Assembly (NCBI GenBank): GCA_051453625.1
Contig: JBOZIK010000001.1
Location: 237,300,979-237,349,142 of the forward strand
Direction of reading: 5' to 3'
From: Welwitschia mirabilis
Lineage: Eukaryota; Gnetophyta; Gnetopsida; Welwitschiales
DNA length: 48,164 nucleotides
Shown here: piece by piece, positions 22,184-34,129 of the stretch
How positions within the stretch are numbered: the first letter of the stretch is position 1
Layout of the letters: every line of letters begins with the position of its first letter
Position numbers and translations under genes: made by a program
The notes under the pieces: generated by a model
Told to the model about the DNA's origin: nothing
The model's database searches: none
Seen by the model: the letters and a program-made list of their open reading frames with translations, nothing else

Positions 22184-23593
22184 AGTTGAACTCAAAGGAG
22201 AGGTATGAATAAGCTTTGTTAAATGAAATTTATGTTGAAAACAAATTAAAAGTTACATAATAAAACCTTATCATATTAATATGGTTTTCTAACTTGCATA
22301 CATCCACACATAAAGGGTATCTTTTTCTCATAATTCAGATATCCTTAATCTATAAAATAGTGGTTTTTAAGAATCCACAAACTTACATGCAACTGAGACA
22401 CTTTTCACAAGGTAACACTCTCTTCCCCTTAGGGATTTACATTAAGCCAAAATAAAATTGTTCGTATAAGCACTTTAAGAACTACACATATAAAAGGGTT
22501 ATCTTATAATTTAAAAATACTAGCATGGGATCCTAAGAATATAAATAAGAAATAAGCTATAATATCTATATTCAAAAAATATGATAGTCCTTATAATGTA
22601 AGTGCTAATAAGTAATGATATCAAAAGAAGAATCAATCCTGAAAAGATGTCACTTTGATAAACACTAGAGTTCTTCCTTATTATGATCATGCACATTTTT
22701 TATAAATCAAAGTGATGTAGCTATAGTAGACCCAATGGTTCAATAATGTATTCACTATATAGTTCTTTTCAAAAAGATAACTGCAAGCTTTGCACTTAGT
22801 ACCAATCATGCATGTGAGTTTTTATATCTTTATCTCTTTGTGCTCTTTATACTTTTGATATCTTTATTATATTTTCCTAGAAAGATACCCATTTAGGAAT
22901 ATTTAAATACTATAAAATGAATAAAAATGATTAGGATTTGGTTATTCAATGGTATTTAATTTTATTCAAAATTTCAAAATAGATGTGTTTGAAATAGTAG
23001 ATGTCCTTATAAGGTAGATGTTTTTACTTGAAAGACATCTTTAGTTAAATTACTTAGATTTTAATAAAAATTGAATTATTATATTTATGATCTTTAATGA
23101 TCATAAATCCAAGGTGTTAAACTTGCTTGATTCCCTAAAATGTGAATAACTCATCAAAATATAACTTGTTTTTATTACATCTTTTAGTTTATTAGAGATG
23201 TATTTGATTCTATAGATGTCTTCCATCAGATGAAGTAGTATAAACATCTTTAACTTAATAAATGTCATATTACATGTGTCAGTATCTTTGCTTGGTATAT
23301 ACATCTTTGACATTATAAATAATTGTAACTATTTGATGAAGTTTAATTATAGTATAGACTCATTTGTTATCATAGATATCTTTTACATAGACATCTTTAC
23401 AAATGCAGATGTCTTCAATTAATTGTATCTATCCTTTATAAAATCTAAGTTTAAGATTCTGTGTAGCATGAACTTTGAGGATTTATCTATATTAATCCTT
23501 TTTACAATTTGGTGATCTACAAATTTACCTATTTATACATTAGACACATCATAATTGATAAGTGAATTAATTAAAACTAGAATTTTACGAATA
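22184..23593 (-). repeat. Copia 5' LTR
   Basis: This is about 1,410 bp and aligns with 13,363-14,739. Its outer end (minus strand TATTCGTAAAATT) corresponds to TGTTGGTAAAATCC of the other LTR, so the canonical TG has decayed. Its inner end is next to gag, with only about 65 bp between. No clear primer-binding site complementary to a tRNA 3' end is legible there, so it is deleted or mutated beyond recognition. Confidence 0.88.
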
Positions 23594-26301
23594 GTGGAAT
23601 CATGAGATAATGTACTAGAAATATGAGAAGAATGAAGGAAATAAGAGAAAAGAGAAATAAAACACATGATTCCTTTGACATGAACTAACTAATCATGAAA
23701 ACATACAATATGTTATAATAGGTACTAAATGAATAAAAATCTAATTAGCACTAATTATGCAACATGCTATAATNNNNNNNNNNNNNNNNNNNNNNNNNNN
23801 NNNNNNNNNNNNNNNNNNNNNNNNNNNNNNNNNNNNNNNNNNNNNNNNNNNNNNNNNNNNNNNNNNNNNNNNNNNNNNNNNNNNNNNNNNNNNNNNNNNN
23901 NNNNNNNNNNNNNNNNNNNNNNNNNNNNNNNNNNNNNNNNNNNNNNNNNNNNNNNNNNNNNNNNNNNNNNNNNNNNNNNNNNNNNNNNNNNNNNNNNNNN
24001 NNNNNNNNNNNNNNNNNNNNNNNNNNNNNNNNNNNNNNNNNNNNNNNNNNNNNNNNNNNNNNNNNNNNNNNNNNNNNNNNNNNNNNNNNNNNNNNNNNNN
24101 NNNNNNNNNNNNNNNNNNNNNNNNNNNNNNNNNNNNNNNNNNNNNNNNNNNNNNNNNNNNNNNNNNNNNNNNNNNNNNNNNNNNNNNNNNNNNNNNNNNN
24201 NNNNNNNNNNNNNNNNNNNNNNNNNNNNNNNNNNNNNNNNNNNNNNNNNNNNTTTCAATATGCATGTAATGCCCTCTTAATGGATGAAGATGGAAGAAAA
24301 GATAATAGAAAATGGATTTGAAAGAATGTAGCATACTAATAATGGATTTATTTAACAGTGAAAGATATGAATGAAGAATGTAAAATCCTTTCACTTTTGA
24401 TATAGAGAGAAGAACAACTTGGAAGTAAAGAATGTAAGAGAATTGAAGTATAAAATCTCCTTCCAATAACTACTAATGGCGTGAATCACATCAAAATGGT
24501 ATAAATTTGGTATGACAATATTTTCATTTATGTTTGAGCATTAAGGGAAGTTTTTATAGGTATACATGGATTATTTTATACTAGTAACTTACCAAAAACA
24601 TTACATTTTCACATGTAGCACATGTGAACATAGTGGAAACAATTTAATGATAGTGTAGCATTAATTCACTCATTAAAATGGTGCTATATTATGATATATA
24701 GTTTACGAAATAACTAACTAAATGTTTAAAAGTTAAGTTTCTTCAATTTTATCTTTTATGGCTTATATCTCATAGAAACATATTATTTGACAAAAAAAAG
24801 ACTAGTTCTTGAACTCAACTTCCAAGGTATTGATGTCATGAAAGGCTTTGATGTCATCTAACATCATGCATCCAATGTTAAAATGAATTAAAATCATTAC
24901 ATTAGTAAATGAATAAGATATAATGATATAAAAACAACTATGAATCATCTACAGAGATTCTAGATTAAAGTTGTCCTTCATGGTCTACATTTTCATCCTT
25001 GTTCTTGATTACAATTATCATGAAGAGTCTTAAAATAGATAATAATTTATCATTTTAAGTTCATTAAGCATATGAGGTTCCTATCACATAAAAAGTGAAA
25101 AATTAGCTTTAAAGATGTATTAAAGTTTGAAAAAAATATAAACTAATAACAATTAGTACCTTATTTTATCAAAACTTCATCACATTCACCAACTAGTCTT
25201 CTTGTGAATCTCATGCAAGCAATGATGATAAGATAAATAAATCCTACTAATAATTAAGATCTTTATATCTCAAAATTCAAATGTTTATCTTGTAAATAAA
25301 GCAACATAAAAAGTAATACTACTAGTAACTATGAAAGCATAATGATATATATGTCATAGGAAATAGTAAGTAGAATATAAGAATATTAGAAACTTCAAAC
25401 TTTTATTAATTACTATATAAAGTAGAGTAAAAGTTTTATTTATTTATAAAAATAAAATAAAAATATGGACACAATCTAAATAAAATAAAATACACTTAAA
25501 TATCATATCATAAAATAGTATTACAAAAATCTTAAATCACATAGAGTTCACACATGAAAAATATACAATATCATAAAAAATGATCAAGCATTAAATAAAA
25601 ATATTAATATAGATAATAGTCTATAACTTATAAAACAATTAGTTAAACCCTTAAACCTGAATGAAAACTAGGATTTTGAGCTAAAAAATACATTTCTTAA
25701 TTATAATTTATTATAGAAAAAAGAAAAATTACAAATAAAAATGAAAATATATTTTTTAGATTGATAATTTTTGGAAAGCAATTATAAGGAGGTCCTCTTC
25801 AAAGCTTAAAGACCTCTTGAAAGGGACTATGTGAGGCCCATATCTTTTAATTAATTATTCAAAAAAGTACTAATGTTCTTATATTGAAAGAAAATAAAAA
25901 TATAAATAAGAAGAACGTTTTCCATCTTTTAGTTTTTTAGATTTTATCATATTTACATTAAAAATGAATTAAAATAAAGTGAACATAATATATGTGATAA
26001 ATATAATTCATAATTGTGTAAGCATTTACTAGTATAAATTCAAAATCTACTCATGATTACAAAGTATTAGAAAAAAAAAGAGATGCAGAGAAAAGTAGTA
26101 CAATTAGAACACGTCTATATACAAGTCTTATTGGGGTAATATAGTTCTTAAAGAATCATCAATGCAATTGTAATATAAAAATAAACCTAAAAATAAGTAG
26201 CTTCCAATTTATATATGTAAATTTTCAAAGAAAATTATAATATTTTACATTAAAAAGCAAGTGCTCCCCAATAATGATACCAATTTTGAATGAAAGAAAA
26301 A
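23594..26301. other. Unassigned DNA right of the copia element, with a 479-N gap
   Basis: There is no recognised coding sequence. The gap at 23,774-24,252 is not flanked by a duplication, and open frames spanning it are mostly N. A possible plus-strand LTR start, CTATGTGAGGCCCATATC, lies at about 25,827. On the minus strand TTGGTATCA occurs at 26,275-26,283 (see separate entry). If the 1.15-kb repeats are LTRs, this would be internal sequence of that older element, but I see no gag or pol in it. Confidence 0.4.
26275..26283 (-). other. Candidate tRNA-Met primer-binding site
   Basis: The minus strand reads TTGGTATCA, the usual start of the initiator-Met primer site of plant LTR elements, but what follows (TTATTGGGG) does not continue the match. 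It sits 18 bp outside the boundary where homology with the left 1.15-kb repeat begins, the expected place if the right repeat is a minus-strand 5' LTR. A nine-base match can occur by chance. Confidence 0.35.
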
Positions 26302-27454
26302 ATCAATTTTTAAAATAAAGAGATCATGTTTTAAGTCTTCACAAAAATAAATGTGTATTAAACATAATAATTCAACTTAAGGAAAGAAAATTAGGTATAA
26401 ATAGTTTAAGTTAAAGGATAAGGAAAGATATATTGAAACCACATGAGAATTAAATCAACATGCCACTGAATTAATATAAAAATATTAATATTATCTTATT
26501 AAGCTATTAATTCACATGATAAAAAAGCTATTTCTTTTGTATGATATTTAAGTAATAAAAATATAGACCTTATTAATTATCATAAAGAACTACATGTGTA
26601 AAATGTAATTCATTAGATGTAATGAAGGAAATATAATAAATAAAAAGAAATAATTTTCTATAAGCATTGGTTAAGATTCTAAAAATCCCTTTGTAGCTTA
26701 TATGAGTAAGCAAGATAATTTAAATAATCAAATCTACTAAAGTCATTTTCATATCAAAATAATTTTCCTTGAAGAGTTTAGTACTTAAAATCATAACATA
26801 GGGATGTAACTAAGTAATTCAAACATCTCCTTACATTCTATATATAATGTACAACAAACTATAATCAAAAGATAGCAGTTAAAAAAATTAGATTCTTTAA
26901 TTAGTATAGTAAACCATTTAACGAAAGAAATATTTTCACTAAATTTTGATAATCTAACTTAAAAGATAACTATTTATTTATCTTGAAATGAATTATAAAA
27001 AGTAAAGCATTTATACTAGGTTTTAATTTAATAAGTAATTAATAAAATTTAGCATATAAATGTTTATTAAATTAAAGTAATACTTAATCAATTTTAAGTT
27101 ATTTTGACCAATATGAAGAGATAAAAGGGATAAGAAATGGAATAAATCACATGTAGAAGAATGGACTTAGAAATTCTTAGAACCTCCAAAGTACTCAAAA
27201 TATATCTAAAAACAATTTTATAGAATTAAACATTTAAGATCAAGTAGAATCAGTTGAAATTCATAAGAAATATTCATCTAGGTAAAAAACTACAAAAATT
27301 ATAGTTAACTCTACTTTGAATAAGAACATTAAAAAAAAACATATAAAATTTAAGAAAGAATGAATTTCATATTCTAAATCTACTTAAAATAAATTGTGAG
27401 TTATGATCTTAAACTTCTGAAAATACAGTAATAATGAGAAATGAATTCACTGTG
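26302..27454. repeat. 1.15-kb LTR-like dispersed repeat, right copy
   Basis: This copy is colinear with 11,803-12,969, in the same orientation, over its full length. Homology stops abruptly at ttcactgtg (27,454), where a different sequence starting gcttggagctaagg begins. On the left side the homology starts at atcaattttt. The sharp ends suggest one edge is an insertion or truncation point. Confidence 0.75.
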
Positions 27455-28207
27455 CTTGGAGCTAAGGATTATTATGAAGCTTAAAGCTTGGAGCTAAGGA
27501 TTCTCAAGTTTGGATATTCATTAATCTTCAAATATCAAGGACATTCTAATATTTCTAAGTAAGCTATTTACTCATATTGTCCATATGATCTATATTAAGG
27601 ATTTTAGTAGTATGACAATATATTGAATTAGGCCATTGTTTATGATTATTTTAAAATTATATTTTTTTAATTCTCTTCATTGGCTCTCACTAAGATGCTA
27701 GGAAGATATTAAGNNNNNNNNNNNNNNNNNNNNNNNNNNNNNNNNNNNNNNNNNNNNNNNNNNNNNNNNNNNNNNNNNNNNNNNNNNNNNNNNNNNNNNN
27801 NNNNNNNNNNNNNAATATTTTTAAGTAAGCTATTTACTCATATTGTCCATATGATCTATATTAAAGATTTTAGTAGTATGACAATATATTGAATTAGGCC
27901 ATTGTTTATGATTATTTTGAAATTATATTTTTTTAGTTCTCTTCATTAGCTCTCACTAAGATGCTAGGGAGATATTAAGGATCTCTTATGCTTGGTAATG
28001 GAGAATACTAATACATGATTATAGTCAAGTGACTAGGGGTTCACTATTAAAGGGGAGAAANNNNNNNNNNNNNNNNNNNNNNNNNNNNNNNNNNNNNNNN
28101 NNNNNNNNNNNNNNNNNNNNNNNNNNNNNNNNNNNNNNNNNNNNNNNNNNNNNNNNNNNNCATGATTATGGTCAAGTGACTGGGGGTTCACTATTAAAGG
28201 GGAGAAA
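27454..28207. repeat. LTR-like segment with two gap-flanking duplications
   Basis: It opens with gcttggagctaaggatt at 27,454-27,470 and again, perfectly, at 27,486-27,502 (32-bp period). A near match, gcttggagataagg, occurs at 37,096 in the chromovirus LTR. Then 27,548-27,713 is repeated at 27,814-27,979 around a 100-N gap, and 28,014-28,060 is repeated at 28,161-28,207 around another. Both pairs are nearly identical, so they probably reflect assembly. The segment may be the transcribed part of a Tekay-type LTR; this is inference from the shared motif alone. Confidence 0.6.
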
Positions 28208-29019
28208 ATATTGGGTACTCATGTTTATTTTATATTGATATAGATAGTATTACAATTTTCATTCATTTTGAGTTAAGTCAATCTTATTAGGGGAAAAGAT
28301 CTCATCCTTCAAAATTTCTTTTAGCTTAATAGCTTAATACTTCATGGTAATTCTAAGGCTCATAGTAAATGATTTTTTAAATTGTTTTGATTTTTATATT
28401 TATATTAATTTGCATTAGTAATATTTAGTCAAGATATACTATAAATAATTATTTTAGCTAGCATATTCATCATTTTACTAATTAAAATGATTGAATAACT
28501 GCTTATAAAATCTTTTCTATGTTTTAGGTTAAGAATACTATAGATCAATAATAATAGGTATAAATTCGTAAAATTTTTTAGTCTAAGATTTTGTTATGAT
28601 TGTAAAAATTTAAAAATATTAATTTTTCTAATTTCTAAATAATTTTTAAGAAAATTAATTATTAGAATATATTAGGAAAAAGAAGTAGAAACTAGTAATC
28701 ATTTAATTTACATTTATATAAGTAACAATTAAAGCATCTACAAACTTGAGCATCATAAGTTGTAGAGAATTAATTAAGATTTCAAATAAATTTTGAATTA
28801 TTTATAAACTCAAATTTTTTTAAAGTTATAAGAATTTTAGTGTAGTGTAGTAGAAATTTAATTTTAGAAAATTTGATAGTTTTTAATATTAAATTGTAAC
28901 CATAGAAGTAATAGTTTTACAATTCTAAGATAGTTTTCAAAGATCCAATTATGAATATAGTTTATGAAAAATTACTATTAATTATTTTTTACTTTATAAT
29001 TAATTAATTATTAATTTTT

Positions 29020-29096
29020 AATTATAATGTTTCCTTAGAATTCAAAAGCTATAATAATTAATTATAATATTTCCTTAGAATCCAAAAGTTGTATAA
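29020..29096. repeat. Two-copy 40-bp tandem repeat
   Basis: aattataat(g/a)tttccttagaa(t)tcaaaag is present at 29,020 and again 40 bp later at 29,060, with a few transitions between copies. It lies in non-coding DNA. Confidence 0.85.
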
Positions 29097-30432
29097 CTAA
29101 TGTCTTAAATTAGAGAAAATTATCAAATAAATTCATAGAGTTAACTTAAGTACATAAGATAAGTAGTTATTACTAGCCTTAAGTTACATTATTTATGAAT
29201 AGTATTTTTCAAGGAGAAATACCTTTTTTATCTTTTCATGTTATTTTAATTTAAACAAACATTCTTATAAGAGTTTTTAGCTTAGTGTTTATGTAACATG
29301 AATACTCCTTTATTTATCATTTATTTTTCTAACTTATAATATAGTAATATGCTTAGACAAATAATTATGTCTTAGTAACCATACTTAGGCTATATTTTCT
29401 TTTGTTTATCTTCCTTGCACATAACCATGGAGATTATCATATGAGCATGGAAGAATGCTTCTAGGATTAGCATAGGCCCATGTATAAATTAATTTTTCTC
29501 AGTACATTATTAAGATATGATTTAATACATTTTAAATATTATTATTATTTAAAAAAGATAAGAATTTTTCTTTTATTTAGATTTTCATTACTATGATCAT
29601 GAATATAAATATTTTCTAGTATGCTTGTTTTCTCTTTTGTATGATTGATTTATAAAATGATTCTAATGATAATTATAATTATTTTAACTAGATAAATTAT
29701 TTATTAAATATTCACATTATTTAGGTTTATATGCATGCACTTGTATGGTGTATTCATCAAATAAGATTAAATAAATATAATCCTAATAATAATCATTCCC
29801 ATATTTGGATTTCATCCTCAAAGTGGTTTACATTGTATTTTTGTTTTTCTATATATCCCTATAAAAGTAGATTTAATCACTACTCTCTTTCCCTACCTAT
29901 GTACAAACTTACTTTGACTTAATATACTAAGTCCTTGTCATTAATGGATCATGCTGCACCATCTAAATACATTTCAAGGAAACATGCATTACTTGTAAGC
30001 ATGCATCCACCTCATGTATTACTTATTACCTGTATTAAGGATATATCCAGGTGATGTGTAAGCTTATGAAGTTGAGTCAAGCCATATTTGTATAATTTAA
30101 AATCTCAATTAGAACTAACTCATACCCAAAGTGTGGCAAGATATCAAGTTAAAATTCCATAAATGGGAGTCACAACCTTCTATTACATTAATTAAGTATT
30201 ATCCCCAAACTTATCCATTTATGTTTTATAATAAATTTATACCTCCTTAACTATAGATAAGATATCTCTCTATTTAATAAAAGACTAATAAAAAATAGAG
30301 GACACAACCTTGTGACATCATTCTTATAAATTAATCATAGGTAAATATATGATAATAATATGATTTATTTTTTTTAAAATATAAAAATTCTAATAAAGGG
30401 AAAAAACAAAATTTAATTCTAGGTTTTTCTAT

Positions 30433-30857
30433 GTCTGTTATTTAATAAAATTAAAGAAGAAAGGAAGAGAAAAAGGGGTAAAAAAAAGAAGTTCTTACTT
30501 AAGATAAGAAAGTATAAGATGTCATAAATTGATATTATAATTCAAGTTTAACTTAAGTAATACCTATAATAAGTATTTATAAATTTATAAGAACATAAAT
30601 CCAATTATACTATTACTAAGTGTTTTTCTTTAAAAAATGTTAAGGNNNNNNNNNNTTTGTCTGTTATTTAATAAAATTAAGAAGAAAGAAAGAGAAAAAG
30701 GGGTAAAAAAAAGAAGTTCTTACTTAAGATAAGAAAGTGTAAGATGTCATAAATTGATATTATAACTCTAGTTTAACTTAAGTAATACCTATAATATTAT
30801 AAGAACATCAATCCAATTATACTATTAATAAGTATTTTTCTTTGAAAAATGTTAAAG
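30433..30857. repeat. About 200-bp duplication flanking a 10-N gap
   Basis: Bases 30,433-30,645 and 30,659-30,857 are the same sequence, with a 15-bp length difference and several substitutions, on either side of ten N (30,646-30,655). Haplotype overlap at a contig join is the likely cause. No coding content is visible. Confidence 0.9.
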
Positions 30858-32030
30858 TTAGTTGTAATCATAATAACCTTAATTTATATTATTTATAAAG
30901 TTAATTATATCTCCCATAATATTAGACTTGAGTAAAATTAATTATATACTTTGTAATTCTAAATTCCAAGATGATCCTATCTCCTAAATAGGCCTGCATT
31001 TAATAATATTTCATAATAGTCATAAATTTGATTATATCTATAATATTCCTACTTTATAAAATAATACTAAATCACATTCTTATTAATCCTAATAATTATA
31101 AAGATTCTAGTAATAATGATCCTAGCACATTCATAATCTTAGAAGTTCATTATATTTGGGATAGTTTTAAAGTATTTATTAGGTTACATATAACTCCAAC
31201 CTCTTGATGACCATTATGTTAATCATATTTATAATAATTCTAAATTTCTAAAAAAACATAGAAGGATGATGAACTTAAGCCGTTAAATATTATATTACCC
31301 TATAGCTATAAATAATGATCACTTAGGAGAATTACAATTATCTTACGAATTTAGGACAATGATCTTATATGATTTCTTAACTAGATTAACCTTCTGTAAG
31401 AAACATACATACATTAAAAAATGCCTTATAGTTAGATACACTTAAAAATAATCAAATCTCCAACTAGTTATTCATCCTAAGTTATATGATTATATACCTT
31501 AAAGAAAAACCTTATATTCATTACTTGTAAATTTAATATACCTTATCTATTTAAAATAAAGAAAGATGATAAACTTGATCATGTACTTTAAGTTATTAAT
31601 CAATTATATCATAATGATAACCTTGTCCTTCTTAATATCATGTAAGTTAAACCTTTAATAATGTTTATTCATTTTTCAAATGTAATCATATAAAAATTTC
31701 TACTTCTTTTAGATGTCTCATCATCATATGTTAAACCTTGAGGTCAGGTTAGATGTATCAACTAATTAACATTAAAAGAACTTATAAGAGAGTTAGCAAC
31801 CTAATGTTGGAAATTAACTCTTATTAAACCTTAATCTAGAAGCATTAATGAATTAATTCATATAGTTCCTATTATAAATAGTAAATCAAGGTTAAAACTC
31901 ATAGGTAAATAATGACATCAATCAACCTAAATAAGTAAGTATGAATTAATGAATTTAAGTTTTTATTATGCTAAACCCACTAAAGTTTATAGAATATTTA
32001 GATCAATAAAAAACAAAAGCATAGATGAGT

Positions 32031-32453
32031 GATGTTAAAATGGTTATAGGTACCTTAGGATGTGATGAATATAAAAAGGCTTATTTAGTTATTTACGTAT
32101 TTTAAGAAGAAAGTAACTTATGGTATAAAATGAAAATGATCAAATTAGAAGATTTGAAACTTTCATGAAAAGAATTTTAGCACATCTTTAAGGCGAGATA
32201 TATCACCAACATCTATATTCCTTAGGAGGTTATAGAATAATATAATTTAAGATAAGCTCATAATATGACCATAGCACTTCATGAGTGGAAATTAATAGAA
32301 TTATTAAGATATGCGTTACCTATACATCTAGATGAAGAAGATAAAGAAAATCCCTTTATTGATAACCTTTGTTTTTCTATTACTACAAAAGTATCCATCC
32401 TTTAGCCTAACAATCTGGTAGAGCCTATAGAAAAGGCAAATATGGAAGAATAA
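32031..32453 (+). pseudogene. Chromovirus gag (capsid domain)
   Basis: A single frame of 141 codons with about eight stops carries the gypsy gag domain: VKMVIGTLGCDEYKKA, then WYKMKMIKLEDLKLS, a stop, KEF, a stop, ARYITNIYIP, and later YNLR, HEWKLIELLRYALPIHLDEE, NPFIDNLCFSITTKVSIL and NNLVEPIEKANMEE. The order and spacing match the capsid domain of Tekay-type elements. Several stops stand where Trp, Arg or Gln is usual. The zinc knuckle expected downstream (32,460-32,800) is not recognised. Part of one arm of a 14-bp inverted repeat (32,412-32,425) lies inside it. Confidence 0.85.
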
Positions 32454-32799
32454 AACTAGTAAAGGCACAAACAAAATTAAGAAAATAATTCATCCACATG
32501 GGCTCTACCAGATTATTCCTAAGTAGGTTGTGTTCAGAAGAATCTAAAGTATTCCTAAGTGAACCTATGCAAGTAATCAATCTTAGAAATTTAATTTCTA
32601 GTAAATTTCTAGTTAAGATTAATAAAAAAATAGCATAATAATGGATATTAATGATACAATTATAAAGGAACTAGTAACATGAAATAATGTCCATTATGTA
32701 ATAAGGACCCTCTCAGATGATAACCCAAAAATTCTTAAGGATTAAAAAGCATTTTACACTCAATGAGATAACGTTAAGTAGAAATATATAATCAAGGAA

Positions 32800-32930
32800 T
32801 GAAATTTAAAAACTCTATCATAAAAGAAAAGGGTTTACTTAATAATAAAGAAATAACTATTTTATTTGATTATGAAGAAATGCATTGCTTCATATCTTTT
32901 AGGAGTATTATAAGAGAAAAATTTGTGTTG
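32800..32930 (+). pseudogene. Chromovirus aspartic protease active site
   Basis: The frame reads EITILFDYEEMHCFISF, aligning with the family's LFDSGA.HSFIS active site. The catalytic Asp remains (GAT at about 32,878), but the essential Gly two residues later is Glu (GAA, one G-to-A step from GGA). The enzyme would be dead even without the surrounding stops. Confidence 0.78.
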
Positions 32931-33369
32931 TGCTTTAATTGAGAAATGAACAAAGCTAACAAATGGATTCATGTCCACGATTAATCACAAGGTCTAAAAT
33001 TGTACTTTATTCATAAGTAGGAAATATTTTTAGATATAATCAATTATTATTAACTTTGGAAAATACAACATTTTTTTGGATATGAATTGATTAATGTAGA
33101 ATAGAGAAGTTATAAATTATGAAAAGAATAAATTAAAAATAATAAATCATGGTTAAATACTAATATTTCAAGGTCATTATAAATTAGCAATGGAGAACAT
33201 AATTAATGTAAAGCTTATTAAAAAATAAATTAAGAGAGGATCACTAGTTTATATGTCATACATGAAATCAATTAGCTTAAAGAAAGGAAAAACTTTAGTA
33301 AATAATATATCAATAGTCTAAGAATATCTTAATGTATTTACAATAAAATTACTAAGGATGACACTACTT

Positions 33370-33960
33370 CAGAAAGTTGAGTTTTCCATTGAATTCATTC
33401 CATGAACTGAACCAATTTCTAAAGCATCATATAGAATGTATTCTATAGAAATAAAAAAAAATTAAAAATTCAATTTTAAGAACCCTTAGAAAAAGGATTC
33501 ATTTATCCTAATGTATCATCATGAGGAGAAATTTTATTATTTGTAAAGAAGAAGGATGGGATACTAAGGCTATGCATTAATTATAGAGATCTAAATAAGG
33601 TTATCAGCAAGAACAAGTATCTGCTATTAAGAATAAGTAATCTTTTTTATCAGCTCAATAAAGCTAAGGTACTCTAAAAAGTTGATCTAAAATATGGATA
33701 TCATCATGTTTAAATTAATGAATAAGATGTTAATAGAAAAACATTTAGAAGTCATGATGAGTATTACAAGTTCACTCTAATGTTGTTTGGTATTGCTAAT
33801 ATCCATGTAGTATTTGTGAGTCTTATGAATTAAATCTTTCAAACATATCTTAATTCCTTTTAATATTACTTATTGATAATACTTTCAATTATTTCAAGAT
33901 TTATGAACAACATGAAAAACACTCAAGAATGGAATTATAAACTTTAGTAAATCACCAATT
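33370..33960 (+). pseudogene. Chromovirus reverse transcriptase
   Basis: The plus frame shows EFIP, a stop, TEPISKASYRMYSIE, then EKGFIYPNVSS, TGA (33,522-33,524, at the conserved Trp), [42 protein letters not shown], then MLFGIANIHVVFVSLMN. These are the standard gypsy RT boxes in order; the first catalytic Asp (KVD) is present. After a frameshift near 33,850 the catalytic box reads IDN (33,872-33,880), so the second Asp is Asn, followed by YEQHEKHSRM. Gln, Trp and Arg positions are frequent stop sites. Confidence 0.92.
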
Positions 33961-34129
33961 GTATGATAACATAAAAAATATCTCTTTTGAAAAGAATCAT
34001 AAACTAACTAACACCTACAAATATTATTAATATAGAAAGCTTTATTAGTTATATTGAGTATTATTGTTGATTCATATTTAACATCTCTAAGATATCTTCT
34101 TTTCTAACAAGCCTTTTAAAGAAAAATAA

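Larger units (their letters stand above)
13363..23593 (-). mobile_element. Sirevirus-like Ty1/copia LTR retrotransposon, degenerate
   Basis: A 10.2-kb element on the minus strand has two related LTRs (22,184-23,593 as 5' LTR, 13,363-14,739 as 3' LTR). In transcription order it holds gag, aspartic protease, integrase, RT and RNase H, which is the copia order, then about 2.3 kb of extra sequence and a polypurine tract. The length, LTRs of about 1.4 kb, the CATCATCAAAAAGGGGGAT block before the 3' LTR and the additional 3' region match the plant Sirevirus (SIRE/Maximus) group. All domains carry stops, frameshifts or lost catalytic residues, and the LTRs have diverged clearly, so this is an old insertion. 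A convincing target-site duplication is not seen: 13,358-13,362 agaat and 23,596-23,600 ggaat are near matches but offset by 2 bp. Confidence 0.9.
28208..32030. other. Unassigned AT-rich DNA upstream of the chromovirus gag
   Basis: I see no gene. A 5' LTR for the chromovirus beginning at 32,031 should lie here or further left, but nothing matches the start of its 3' LTR (ttacatcccacatg). An open frame at 29,731-29,922 (+) has no recognisable motif. Two local duplications are listed separately. Confidence 0.4.

Noticed and set aside
23101-23313. 70-codon minus-strand open frame
   Set aside because: Inside the copia 5' LTR; no protein-level support.
23729-24466. Long open frames on both strands
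   Set aside because: They consist mainly of the 479-N gap.
25827-25845. TGTGAGGCCCATATC as a plus-strand LTR start
   Set aside because: It would make the right 1.15-kb repeat part of a plus-strand LTR, but the sequence from here to 26,301 has no counterpart left of 11,803, so the border is unsupported.
28029-28238. Frame with a repeated GSLLKGRK peptide
   Set aside because: The peptide repeat comes from the 47-bp gap-flanking duplication and the middle is N; no protein.
29731-29922. 63-codon plus-strand open frame
   Set aside because: No motif, no neighbours of the same frame, composition typical of chance.
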